Assembly (NCBI GenBank): GCA_024644775.1
Contig: JAHEHB010000045.1
Span: forward strand, 1 to 19,427
Source: Deltaproteobacteria bacterium
GTDB taxonomy: Bacteria; Desulfobacterota; Desulfobacteria; Desulfobacterales; SURF-15
DNA length: 19,427 nt
Direction of reading: 5' to 3'
The notes beneath the pieces were generated by a model. It worked only from the letters and a program-made list of their open reading frames with translations. It made no database searches and was not told the origin of the DNA. This document shows, piece by piece, positions 8,849 through 16,176 of this stretch (positions are counted from its first letter, which is position 1; each line of letters opens with the position of its first letter). The translations under genes were made by a program, and so were the position numbers.

Positions 8849-9625
8849 ATGTGGGTATTAAAAAACAAGAAAGTCAAGTTTATTTCAGCAGTGGGCGTAC
8901 TTGTTGCGATAGGAATCATCGGTTTTCTGATCTTTGGAAACAACGAGGGAGACGACAAAAAATATATTCCAATTACGTCAAATAAAGCATCGACGGAACT
9001 TCGACCTGAAGGGTTTACGTTTTTTGATATTGGTGCCAACAGCACCTATACATTTGAAATGGGTGAGAAGCTGGAAGATAGACTGGGTGCGGGTGTTTTT
9101 GAAACAAAGGGTCTTATCGATCTAACGATAAGGTACCGGGAATTTTTCGAGACTCACTTTCCGGAATTGTTCCGTATTCATATGCAGCTAAATGATAAGA
9201 CCGGCGCAAGAGTTGAGCACAATATCATTAAACTAACGTACCGGTATGCGCAACGAAAAGACACCCCATTTTTCTATGTTGAACTGATTTTTTCAAACGA
9301 TTCGAAAAAGCCTCTGTTTTTCAGAATAAAGTCCAAAAAAGAGGGCGCAGACATTGTCGATACGCTTAAAAAGAAATATGGCAAATCAATCGAAATCAAT
9401 CCATCCGGCGAAATCGATCCATCCGGCAAAGATGATACGCTCTTGGTTTGGAAAAAAGACAAAGACTACCTTGTAATATGGCTCACCAAAGATCGATTCG
9501 GCGATCCTGAATATCATATTATGATATATTATGTCGAAAATATTGAAAAATTAATAGCGATTGAAAAAGAAGAAAAACGGCGGCAGGCGGAAACCAAAAA
9601 AAAGGCGGGCCAAACCGCATTCTAA
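8849..9625 (+). CDS. Membrane-anchored protein of unknown function
   Basis: A 258-residue protein with a short basic N-terminus (MWVLKNKKVK), one hydrophobic segment (about residues 11-30, ending GFLIFG) and a large hydrophilic remainder. This suggests an inner-membrane-anchored periplasmic domain or an uncleaved signal anchor. The C-terminus is strongly charged (EKEEKRRQAETKKKAG) and probably helical. A short repeat, NPSGEIDPSGKDD, lies near residue 190. I do not recognise the family and assign no function. The ATG at 8849 is chosen because it directly precedes the anchor and has AAGG seven bases upstream; the upstream GTG at 8795 has no such site. It stands alone, convergent with the deacetylase gene and followed by a weak terminator. 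Confidence 0.7.
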   Translation: MWVLKNKKVKFISAVGVLVAIGIIGFLIFGNNEGDDKKYIPITSNKASTELRPEGFTFFDIGANSTYTFEMGEKLEDRLGAGVFETKGLIDLTIRYREFFETHFPELFRIHMQLNDKTGARVEHNIIKLTYRYAQRKDTPFFYVELIFSNDSKKPLFFRIKSKKEGADIVDTLKKKYGKSIEINPSGEIDPSGKDDTLLVWKKDKDYLVIWLTKDRFGDPEYHIMIYYVENIEKLIAIEKEEKRRQAETKKKAGQTAF

Positions 9626-9633
9626 GATTTAAT

Positions 9634-9660
9634 GTGCCACCGGGCACCTTCTTTTGTGTC
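9634..9660 (+). terminator. Weak terminator after the membrane-anchored protein gene
   Basis: The stem GTGCC/GGCAC around the loop ACCG (9634-9647) is followed by CTTCTTTTGTG. The stem is only five base pairs and the T-run is interrupted, so termination efficiency is doubtful. It lies between two convergent genes. Confidence 0.4.
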
Positions 9661-9675
9661 ATTTTAAGTCCAATA

Positions 9676-10368
9676 TCATTGAATCTTTATACGGTAAAAC
9701 GCCTCGGCCAATTCAAAATCCTCTCCGGCTGCCATGTCTCTGTATCGCTGTCTGAGACGATTTTCAAATTCGGCTGCAGTCATATGCGAAATTTGGGTCT
9801 CGTGACATCGAAGTGCTGCGATCTTAAACTCGAATGTATCGGTAATATCCGATCGATAATTTGGATTATCTGAACCCCAAAACAGCATTTCCTCCACTTT
9901 ATGAGGCTCGAGGCCTTCCGCTAGCAAATCAGGGTACGCAAGATGGTCTCTTGCATATGGAAACACGGCATCCAACGTAACTTGGCCAATGACACGATGA
10001 TCCCGATGCCAAATATAGCGTCTATACGGATCTGAAGTCGCAACGATTCGGGGGCGATAGGTTCGAATCCAACGAACAACCTCCTTGCGTAAAAATGGTG
10101 TATCTTCCAGTTCCTGATCCGGATATCCTAAAAAAATAACATCATCGACACCGAGTAGATTGGCTGCGGCCATTTGCTCATTTTTTCGAATTTCGGACAA
10201 TTGCTCAGGTGTTAAGCTGCGATCTGACGTGCCTTTATCGCCATTGGTGCACACGATGTAAACGACGTGTTTGCCCTCCTTTATCCACCGCGCCACAGTT
10301 CCGGCAACACCAAATTCTGAATCGTCTGGATGTGCCGATACAACCATAAGATCAACCGGTTTTGTCAC
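9676..10368 (-). CDS. PIG-L/LmbE family deacetylase
   Basis: A 230-residue zinc-dependent N-deacetylase-type protein. Residues 12-16 are AHPDD, providing His and Asp ligands, and HRDH at 121-124 provides the remaining ligand region, as in MshB, BshB and LmbE relatives. Such enzymes usually remove an acetyl group from N-acetylglucosaminyl conjugates. The start is GTG at 10368, preceded by a strong GGAGG six bases upstream; the longer GTG reading at 10419 lacks such a site. It is the last gene of a three-gene operon, 68 bases after the glycosyltransferase. The natural substrate is inferred to be that transferase's product. General carbohydrate or lincomycin-type deacetylases share the fold, so the substrate remains open. 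Confidence 0.88.
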   Translation of the reverse strand: MTKPVDLMVVSAHPDDSEFGVAGTVARWIKEGKHVVYIVCTNGDKGTSDRSLTPEQLSEIRKNEQMAAANLLGVDDVIFLGYPDQELEDTPFLRKEVVRWIRTYRPRIVATSDPYRRYIWHRDHRVIGQVTLDAVFPYARDHLAYPDLLAEGLEPHKVEEMLFWGSDNPNYRSDITDTFEFKIAALRCHETQISHMTAAEFENRLRQRYRDMAAGEDFELAEAFYRIKIQ

Positions 10369-10436
10369 AATAAACCTCCGAAAATCGATTTTTTTGAAAG
10401 ATAGTTTACCACCTGACACCTGAAAACTTTCGGATA

Positions 10437-11738
10437 CTAATAGCGTACTGAAGCGGTGTCTTCAACACCCGATAGACGGTAGTTCGTTAACACGGCCCTG
10501 TATTCCGTCATCATGGCATTGGCGACATTTGACCAGCCAAACCTTACCACGGTATTACGCACGGCTTGAGTCGACGCGAAATTGTGTTGCAGATCCAACA
10601 GCGTTGCCTTTAGTTTTTCGGCGAGTCGATATGGGGTGGCATCGTCTACAATACATCCTGTTTTGCTCTCTTGAATGATCATTTCCATAGCGCCCACTTT
10701 TGTGGCGATAACAGGTGTTCCACACGCCAACGATTCCAACGCTACCAAACCAAAACTCTCGTGATGAGACGGGACAACCAAAAGGTCTGCCGCACTGTAA
10801 TACGGCGGCAGGTCTTCGTGTTCAATTCTTCCCACAAACGTGATCTTTTCATCTAAACCCAATGCTTTAGAACTATGCTGAAGTCTTATGGATTCCGGCG
10901 TCCCTAAACCGTCTCCTCCGACGATGACAAGTCTTATTTTACGGTTGTTTTTCAAAAAAGTCATGGCCGTTAGTAACCGATCCAGACCTTTTAATGCGGT
11001 GAACCTACCGACATACAATAGGATCGTTTCATCCGGATCCAACCCCAATTGGTTACGCATATTGTATTTATCCAGCGGTCGAAACAATTTCAGATTCACA
11101 CCGCAAGGGACGACGCCGATTATTTCAGATTGTGCACCGTAAGCGCGTATGAGCTCCCGTTTTCCCCTTTCGGTGGTCGCAATGATTCGATCACAGGATT
11201 TTATCAATTGATTTTCAGTGATGATCCGAAGTTCCGGCTCTTTCTCACCGACTCCGGTCTCGTTTTTTACCCTGCCAAGGGTATGAAACATAACGATATG
11301 AGGAACCCTCCAACTATCTTGTGCCCAGTTTCCTACCCTGCCTGATAACCAGTAGTGGCTATGGACCAAATCATAGCGAAGATGTTCCTTCTGCCGAAGC
11401 GTGTCTAACCGGTTAAAGAAACCGGTGAGGTGGGGATAGATGGCCAACTTGTGAATACGCCGCCCTTCTCCTGCCGGTAAATGTACAAACCGGACTGTCT
11501 CAGAAACGTTGGCAATCTGTTTGTGTCCGTCGCCGTGAAACCGCGTGTATATATCTACCCAATGTCCACGATTCCCCAGTTCCGTTGCAAGTTCTCGCAC
11601 ATAAACATTCATGCCTCCCGTATTCTCGGTTCCTAATTCTCCCATTGGACACGAATGAATGCTGAACATGGCGATTCTCAATTTACCCGATTTATCGAGC
11701 ACAATGTCCTCAGATTGTGTTGGCTTGAGATTCACCAT
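10437..11738 (-). CDS. MshA-like GT4 glycosyltransferase
   Basis: A 433-residue GT-B fold retaining transferase. Landmarks are GGMNVYV (41-47), HSHYWLSG (126-133), HTLGRVKN (152-159), GRFTALKG (244-251) and a closing E-x7-E pair (Glu327, Glu335). The residues expected to hold the acceptor phosphate in MshA appear present: Lys97, Tyr129, Thr153 and Arg171. Arg245 and Lys250 are placed to bind the donor pyrophosphate. Known relatives transfer GlcNAc to inositol phosphate (MshA), glucose to fructose-6-phosphate (sucrose-phosphate synthase) or GlcNAc to malate (BshA). A phosphorylated acceptor is therefore likely but its identity is not shown. The ATG at 11738 has AAGGGTG about seven bases upstream, and the acyltransferase stop lies 12 bases away, so the two are coupled. 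Confidence 0.88.
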   Translation of the reverse strand: MVNLKPTQSEDIVLDKSGKLRIAMFSIHSCPMGELGTENTGGMNVYVRELATELGNRGHWVDIYTRFHGDGHKQIANVSETVRFVHLPAGEGRRIHKLAIYPHLTGFFNRLDTLRQKEHLRYDLVHSHYWLSGRVGNWAQDSWRVPHIVMFHTLGRVKNETGVGEKEPELRIITENQLIKSCDRIIATTERGKRELIRAYGAQSEIIGVVPCGVNLKLFRPLDKYNMRNQLGLDPDETILLYVGRFTALKGLDRLLTAMTFLKNNRKIRLVIVGGDGLGTPESIRLQHSSKALGLDEKITFVGRIEHEDLPPYYSAADLLVVPSHHESFGLVALESLACGTPVIATKVGAMEMIIQESKTGCIVDDATPYRLAEKLKATLLDLQHNFASTQAVRNTVVRFGWSNVANAMMTEYRAVLTNYRLSGVEDTASVRY

Positions 11739-11750
11739 ACTGTTTCACCC

Positions 11751-12854
11751 TTACCGGAGCGCGATTCGGCATCGGTACAGTTGGACCTCTCTGCCCCCCA
11801 TTCGATGTTTGTAAACTTCATCACCCTTTAGAAAGTCGTATCTTTTTTTACCCTCTGAAATACTTTCTTTAATACTCAGTGCTTTGCAGAGTGCACCAAC
11901 ACTCAAGGATTGATATCGCGGGTTATAACCGCTGTTGTATAGATAAATGGTTGAATTGTAGTCAAAACAGAGTACCATGGCGGCGGGTGTGCTGTCCAAC
12001 TCCAATATTTTCAATTTCAAGATATTTAACTTAGACAAGGCATCCACCAACTCAAGGAAAAAAGCATGCATCTGCTCTGTCATAAAAATCGCCTTGTCTT
12101 CCCTGCTCTCTCGAAACAAGGTAAAAAACAGATCGATCCTGTCTCGAATATCATTCCATTCATGAAAAACGCGGAAGCTGATATCTGCCGCATCATATAA
12201 CCGCCGAAATTTGCGTCTGATTTCATGTCGCTGTTTTCCATTTAACATGAAGAGGTAGTCATCCCATGCTGTCGGCAAATCCAGCTCCAGCGAAACATCC
12301 ACTTTGTTACAAAATACGTCGAAACCGCTGTGACGCGCAATGGGTGCAAGATGTGCATATACCGTCGAGTCGGGCCGCACGGATGTCAGGTCAAGTTGAC
12401 GGATGCCTTGTCTTTTCAAATGGGTAAGCAGCGTTTCGAAAAAAGCCTGCTCCTCTCCGGGTACCACTATAAAGTCCAAATAGTCACACACATCGTCACT
12501 ACCGACAAAAAAAGCGTTTTCGCCGTCTATCATCAGCGGTGCTATTCCAAGCAGATCATCCTGTTTTCTGACAGCACAAAGGTTCAAGTCAAAGTCAGCA
12601 CGAAAGTGTTGCCACCATACCCTTAACCACCCGGGTAAACTAAACACATGGTTCCACCTCAAGGAGAGTCGGTCATTGAGCCAATATGAAGAAATGCTGT
12701 CAAAGCTTTCTGCGGTGACAGCATATTTTGATGTTGCAGTCGCCAGGTTTGAATCCCTTAATGTGTGAATCAACAGATAAACGATTTTCAGCAATAACTC
12801 GCGGACATTACGGGTGTGCCCGATTGACCCGAGTTTCTGAGCAACATATGCCAT
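11751..12854 (-). CDS. CelD/FemAB-like GNAT acyltransferase
   Basis: This 367-residue protein has the two-lobed architecture of the CelD/BcsL acetyltransferase family. Landmarks are SLPGWLRVWWQHF near residue 72, GKQRHEIRRKFRRL in the middle, and the C-terminal signature KKRYDFLKGDEVYKHRMG. Members N-acylate amino sugars or peptidyl amino groups; some serve polysaccharide or glycolipid pathways. As first gene of the operon with the MshA-like transferase and the PIG-L deacetylase, it could re-acylate the amine freed by the deacetylase. The start is uncertain. The ATG at 12854 has no ribosome binding site, and a TTGACA sequence on minus at 12866-12871 with a weak TATGTT at 12843-12848 would put transcription start inside the assigned frame. 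Confidence 0.8.
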   Translation of the reverse strand: MAYVAQKLGSIGHTRNVRELLLKIVYLLIHTLRDSNLATATSKYAVTAESFDSISSYWLNDRLSLRWNHVFSLPGWLRVWWQHFRADFDLNLCAVRKQDDLLGIAPLMIDGENAFFVGSDDVCDYLDFIVVPGEEQAFFETLLTHLKRQGIRQLDLTSVRPDSTVYAHLAPIARHSGFDVFCNKVDVSLELDLPTAWDDYLFMLNGKQRHEIRRKFRRLYDAADISFRVFHEWNDIRDRIDLFFTLFRESREDKAIFMTEQMHAFFLELVDALSKLNILKLKILELDSTPAAMVLCFDYNSTIYLYNSGYNPRYQSLSVGALCKALSIKESISEGKKRYDFLKGDEVYKHRMGGREVQLYRCRIALR

Positions 12855-12960
12855 CGATGATTATGTGTCAAGACACACACAAAACGGCTCATCGTATAAC
12901 ATCAAAGTAAATCGTAACCCAGCCACATGAAAGCAATTTGATTCTCTGGATGCAGGCTAA

Positions 12961-13306
12961 AAATTCCAAATCACAATACTCAAATTCCAAACAATATCCA
13001 ACACGCGGCGCAAGCGCCTGCGCTGCGCGTGATCGAAACATTCTAATGAGCTATCTAGTGTCCGTCCAGGGATGAGTCCGCCTCAGGCGGATGCAAGATC
13101 AAGGCGGGCGTCCGCCGGCGGATTAACCACATGAATACATTGAGTATTTTGAGGATTAAAATCCGGAGCCCAATGCCGATATTGCGGAAATTGGCCATTT
13201 CTGGATGGGCACTATCTATTATCCTGTGGCCGATCTGAATGTTTTGAATTTTGTATTTTGGTCATTGATTTTTATTTGATATTTGTTTTTTGGTGCTTGG
13301 AATTTC
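12961..13306. repeat. AT-rich degenerate repeat pair flanking a nested element
   Basis: The left part (12961-13003) repeats AAATTCCAA units. The right part (13240-13306), read on minus, begins GGAAATTCCAAGCACC and continues with CAAA-rich units. The two halves are inverted relative to each other. They look like an older intergenic repeat later interrupted by the element at 13056-13214. Confidence 0.45.
13056..13214. mobile_element. MITE-like non-autonomous element, about 159 bp
   Basis: Terminal inverted repeats read TAGTGTCCGTCCAG (13056-13069) and, on minus at the other end, TAGTGCCCATCCAG (13201-13214): 12 of 14 identical. The interior has two GC palindromes (TCCGCC-TCA-GGCGGA near 13077 and TCCGCCGGCGGA near 13110) but no open frame. 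Size, non-coding interior and terminal repeats fit a MITE or an IS-end derivative. A clean target duplication is not evident. Confidence 0.5.
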
Positions 13307-13533
13307 CATGATTCTGCAAAATAATCGAATTCAAACACTTCCAAGTAACTACGTGTCTAATTGAGCCTCCCTTTATGGATATTTTCTACCCGCTTCGAGG
13401 TGTCACGAAGGTCAAGACTGTGTACTTTTTATCCACTTTGTGATCCATATCAAAATGAAATAAATTTGCTCATTTTCCTTGAGTTTTGGTTATTGATAGT
13501 AATATTAGATAGTTAAAAATAATTACCACTTTG

Positions 13534-13549
13534 TGGCATAGCCCTTGCT
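13534..13549 (+). promoter_or_regulatory. Sigma-54 promoter of the ZraP/CpxP-like gene
   Basis: TGGCATAGCCCTTGCT matches the -24/-12 consensus TGGCAC-N5-TTGCW closely. The invariant GG and GC are spaced 12 bases apart. Transcription would start near 13560, about 35 bases before the ATG. Sigma-54 promoters require an AAA+ enhancer-binding activator, such as ZraR for E. coli zraP. No activator gene is in the window. Confidence 0.75.
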
Positions 13550-13594
13550 AACTTGCTAAATAGATAAGCAAAATCATAACTTAGGAGGTAAGAA

Positions 13595-14329
13595 ATGAAA
13601 AAAATTGTAACGATTTCTGGAATTATGTTGCTGATTGCCGTCTTTGCGTTTCCTGCGTTCGGTCGATGGGGCAGAGGTTCTCACATGATGGGTTATGGAG
13701 GTGGTGGTTCCGGATCGTGCTGGCAAGATGACCGAAGTTACGGAAACCTATCCCAAGGACAACGAAAGCAACTGAATCAACTTGACCGAAAATTCTCGGA
13801 CGAAATGGTGGGGTTGCGGAATAAAATATGGTCAAAGTCAGACGAATTGAGCAAACTTCTTAATAGCGAGAATCCTGATCACGATAAATTGAAGGCGCTT
13901 CAGAAAGAAATCAGTGATATCCGAACCAAAATGGACGAGATGCATCTTAATTATGAACTCGAAGCGCGCAAGGTAACGCCCGAGGGAAGCTCCGTTCGAG
14001 GCTACGGTAGAGGTCGAATGAGAGGCTATGGTCCGCATAGGTGGATGGGGTATGGCCGTGGCCCCGGTATGATGCACGGTGGTAGAGGACCTGGAATGAT
14101 GAGCCCACAAAGTGGATCTGGTTCTCAACCTCTGCAACCTCTAAATGAGGGAGAAGCAACGGCCATACTCGAAAATTATCTGAAATCCACCAACAATCCG
14201 AATCTAAAACTGGGAAAAATCGAGGAAAAAGAAACCGACTATTTGGCAGAAATCGTGACCAAGGACGGTTCCCTGGTTGATAAGATCTCTGTGGATAAAA
14301 AATCGGGCGCGATGCGTTCGGTCTATTAG
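13595..14329 (+). CDS. ZraP/CpxP/Spy-like periplasmic metal-stress protein with C-terminal PepSY-like domain
   Basis: A 244-residue secreted protein. Residues 1-23 form a Sec signal peptide (basic MKK, hydrophobic core, AFG end). Residues 51-125 form the charged helical pair typical of the CpxP/Spy/ZraP family (LSQGQRKQLNQLDRKF, then KEISDIRTKMDEMHLNYELE). Residues 133-180 are a Gly/Arg/Met-rich linker (GRGPGMMHGGRGPGMM). Residues 181-244 resemble a PepSY-type fold (NEGEATAILENYL, then TKDGSLVDKISVDKKSG). His, Met and Cys residues near the N-terminus (SHMMGYG, SCW) could bind Zn or Cu. E. coli ZraP is a zinc-binding periplasmic chaperone under sigma-54 control, which the promoter here parallels. 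The ATG follows AGGAGGT with ideal spacing. A terminator follows the gene. Confidence 0.82.
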   Translation: MKKIVTISGIMLLIAVFAFPAFGRWGRGSHMMGYGGGGSGSCWQDDRSYGNLSQGQRKQLNQLDRKFSDEMVGLRNKIWSKSDELSKLLNSENPDHDKLKALQKEISDIRTKMDEMHLNYELEARKVTPEGSSVRGYGRGRMRGYGPHRWMGYGRGPGMMHGGRGPGMMSPQSGSGSQPLQPLNEGEATAILENYLKSTNNPNLKLGKIEEKETDYLAEIVTKDGSLVDKISVDKKSGAMRSVY

Positions 14330-14365
14330 ATCAGAACGATGCACGAATTGCCCATCCGTTCCGTT

Positions 14366-14401
14366 ATGCGGTGCGTATAGTAATTGCACCGCATCTTTTA
14401 C
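14366..14401 (+). terminator. Terminator after the ZraP/CpxP-like gene
   Basis: A perfect nine-base-pair stem (ATGCGGTGC / GCACCGCAT, 14366-14394) with an 11-base loop is followed by CTTTTA. It probably ends most of the sigma-54 transcript before the multicopper oxidase chimera. Confidence 0.65.
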
Positions 14402-14508
14402 ATAACGAATTCGACTTGTGAAATGGGGTGTTCATTATGAATCCGGTTCCCTCATCATAGATTATCAATCCTTAAGCAAACCATTTAGGGTAAGGGGAAC
14501 GCAGAAAA

Positions 14509-16062
14509 ATGAAATCAACGACAACACGCAGAACGTTTCTCGCAACACTGGGCGGACTCATCGCTTCAGCACCGCTTGCCGGGCACGCCCAACACGAGCA
14601 CCATAAAAAAAAGACAATGGCGGGGGCATCGATGATGTCCCCTGATAACAAACATGATGCCAAAATGGATCACACGCATATGGGCCATGACCTTATGGGG
14701 CCGGAGTTTGCGTGGCGCGATCCGGCAAGACCCCTCTCGCCCCCGCCATCGACCATGGGAAAACCGATGGGACAAACCCATACTCTCAATGTCCCTCCAC
14801 TGGGTTTTGAGATGGATGGCAAGATAAAGGTTTTTAAAATTATCGCTCAGCCGGTTACGCGCCATTTTACCGACGGAAAACCCAAGTCTTCCTGGAATAT
14901 CATCCAGAAAAATTTTCGTTATACCGGCGGCATGCAACACGACTATCCTCAACGGGTCTTGCTTTGGGGATACAATGGTCAAGTCCCCGGACCGACGATT
15001 GAATGCATTCAAGGAGACACCATACGGGTAATTTTGAAAAATGAACTCCCTGAACCCACAAGCATCCACTGGCACGGACTTGAAGTACCGAACAATATGG
15101 ACGGTGCAGGCGGCACCACAGAGCCGGTGACGCCACCGGGCGGCACACGAATCTATCAGTTCACGCTTCATCAAACCGGTACATTGATGTACCATACGGG
15201 CTTTAATATGATGAAGCAAGACGGACTGGGACTAGGCGGTTTCTTAGTAATTCACCCCAAGAAATACACACACAAAATACACAAAGATGTGGCGAAAGCG
15301 GCAGAACGCAGACGGGATTTCGGGTATCTGACAGAGCTGGATATTTATCTGGCATATGATGCTGTCGCAGAAGCTGAAATTAAGCTGAGTGAAATTGAAA
15401 TGGAACTTGCCCAAGCAAAAGCCCACCTTGCTCGCGTGCTTGGAATAGAAGAACCGGGGCTTTCACTCGTAGTCGTCGGCAGACCCTCCGAACCACCGGA
15501 TCAGCTGCCCGAAATGAAAGAGGCGATCGTTCATGCGTTTACCCATCGTTTGGACGTGCAAGTGACCAGACTGAAGATCACAGAGGCTGAACACGAGCTT
15601 CTGTATCAGAAATCTCGACCGATTCGAGAACTTCGTGCCGGCGTCAACTGGGAGAAGGAATCGAGCGGAGATCAAGGAATCGGGCCTCAAATTGAAACAG
15701 AATTGCCGATTTTCAATCTGAATCAGGGGCAAATCGCTAAAGCAAATTTCATGATACGGATGGCGAAAAAGAAGCTGCTGGCGAAACAGGGTCAGGTACG
15801 TGAGCAAATTATCCATGACTTGGAATCGATCACATTTCTTCAACAAAAAATAGATCAATTCGAAAATCGAATTATTCCACTCAAGGAAAAAGCGTTCAAA
15901 TACACCCAACGGTGGGCCATGCTCATGCAAATCAATCGGATACTCATGTTAGAAACGCAAAAAGAACTGTTTGAATCGCATCTTGAATTGATACGGGCCA
16001 AACGGAATTTCTACCAAGCCATAAACGATTTAGAGTATCACCTTGGGGGTCGATGGTATTGA
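14509..16062 (+). CDS. In-frame chimera: truncated Tat-exported multicopper oxidase joined to a TolC-family efflux protein C-terminus
   Basis: A 517-codon frame with two unrelated halves. Residues 1-28 are a Tat signal (TTRRTFLATLGG, then AGHAQ). Residues 29-95 are His/Met-rich. Residues 140-258 are the first cupredoxin domain of a multicopper oxidase, with GYNGQVPGPTIE near 154, HWHG at 187-190 and TGTLMYHTGFNMMKQDGLGL near 223. The usual YHxH appears as YHTG, losing one copper ligand, and domains 2 and 3 are absent. From about residue 263 the protein is TolC/CusC-like, with LTELDIYLAYDAVAEAEIKL at 274-293, KAHLARVLG at 304-312, ETELPIFNLNQGQIAKA near 400 and LIRAKRNFYQAINDLEYHLG at the end. 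The first ~150 residues of a TolC protein are missing. The join is near 15271-15312. The product is probably non-functional, a fusion pseudogene or an assembly chimera. The ribosome binding site (AGGGG) is 12 bases from the ATG and weak. Confidence 0.8.
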   Translation: MKSTTTRRTFLATLGGLIASAPLAGHAQHEHHKKKTMAGASMMSPDNKHDAKMDHTHMGHDLMGPEFAWRDPARPLSPPPSTMGKPMGQTHTLNVPPLGFEMDGKIKVFKIIAQPVTRHFTDGKPKSSWNIIQKNFRYTGGMQHDYPQRVLLWGYNGQVPGPTIECIQGDTIRVILKNELPEPTSIHWHGLEVPNNMDGAGGTTEPVTPPGGTRIYQFTLHQTGTLMYHTGFNMMKQDGLGLGGFLVIHPKKYTHKIHKDVAKAAERRRDFGYLTELDIYLAYDAVAEAEIKLSEIEMELAQAKAHLARVLGIEEPGLSLVVVGRPSEPPDQLPEMKEAIVHAFTHRLDVQVTRLKITEAEHELLYQKSRPIRELRAGVNWEKESSGDQGIGPQIETELPIFNLNQGQIAKANFMIRMAKKKLLAKQGQVREQIIHDLESITFLQQKIDQFENRIIPLKEKAFKYTQRWAMLMQINRILMLETQKELFESHLELIRAKRNFYQAINDLEYHLGGRWY

Positions 16063-16149
16063 TTATTTTTCTGGTTCCCACGCTCCTGCGTGGAGACCCA
16101 TACCGAGAAATACATTCCCACGCAGGAGCGTGGGAACCGGAAAAATAAT
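16062..16149. repeat. Large hairpin repeat (REP/REPIN-like)
   Basis: Two 32-base arms (16062-16093 and 16118-16149) are inverted copies with one mismatch, around a 24-base loop. Each arm contains a GGTTCCCACGC/GCGTGGGAACC-type inner palindrome, a common intergenic REP-like unit. The arms begin over the stop codon of the chimera, so the hairpin may also help end or protect its mRNA. The ends are ATTATTTTT/AAAAATAAT. Confidence 0.75.
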
Positions 16150-16176
16150 TAATTGAAATAAAAAGGAGGCCGTTTA

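Larger units (their letters stand above)
12855..13594. other. Long non-coding region between the glycan operon and the metal locus
   Basis: This 740-base gene-free stretch holds an AT-rich repeat pair (12961-13306) interrupted by a small inverted-repeat element (13056-13214). A GC-rich hairpin GGCGC-AA-GCGCC lies near 13010. The sigma-54 promoter of the next gene is at 13534-13549. The segment 12872-12960 shows nothing recognisable. The stretch 13340-13530 is AT-rich and is the place where an enhancer-binding activator would bind. No credible open frame was found. Confidence 0.6.

Noticed and set aside
10369..10419. Longer N-terminus for the PIG-L deacetylase starting at GTG 10419
   Set aside because: The GGAGG site lies inside this extension, six bases before GTG 10368, so the shorter start is preferred.
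14566..15219. Minus-strand open frame of 217 codons opposite the multicopper oxidase part
   Set aside because: Antisense to recognisable cupredoxin motifs; composition is that of a shadow frame.
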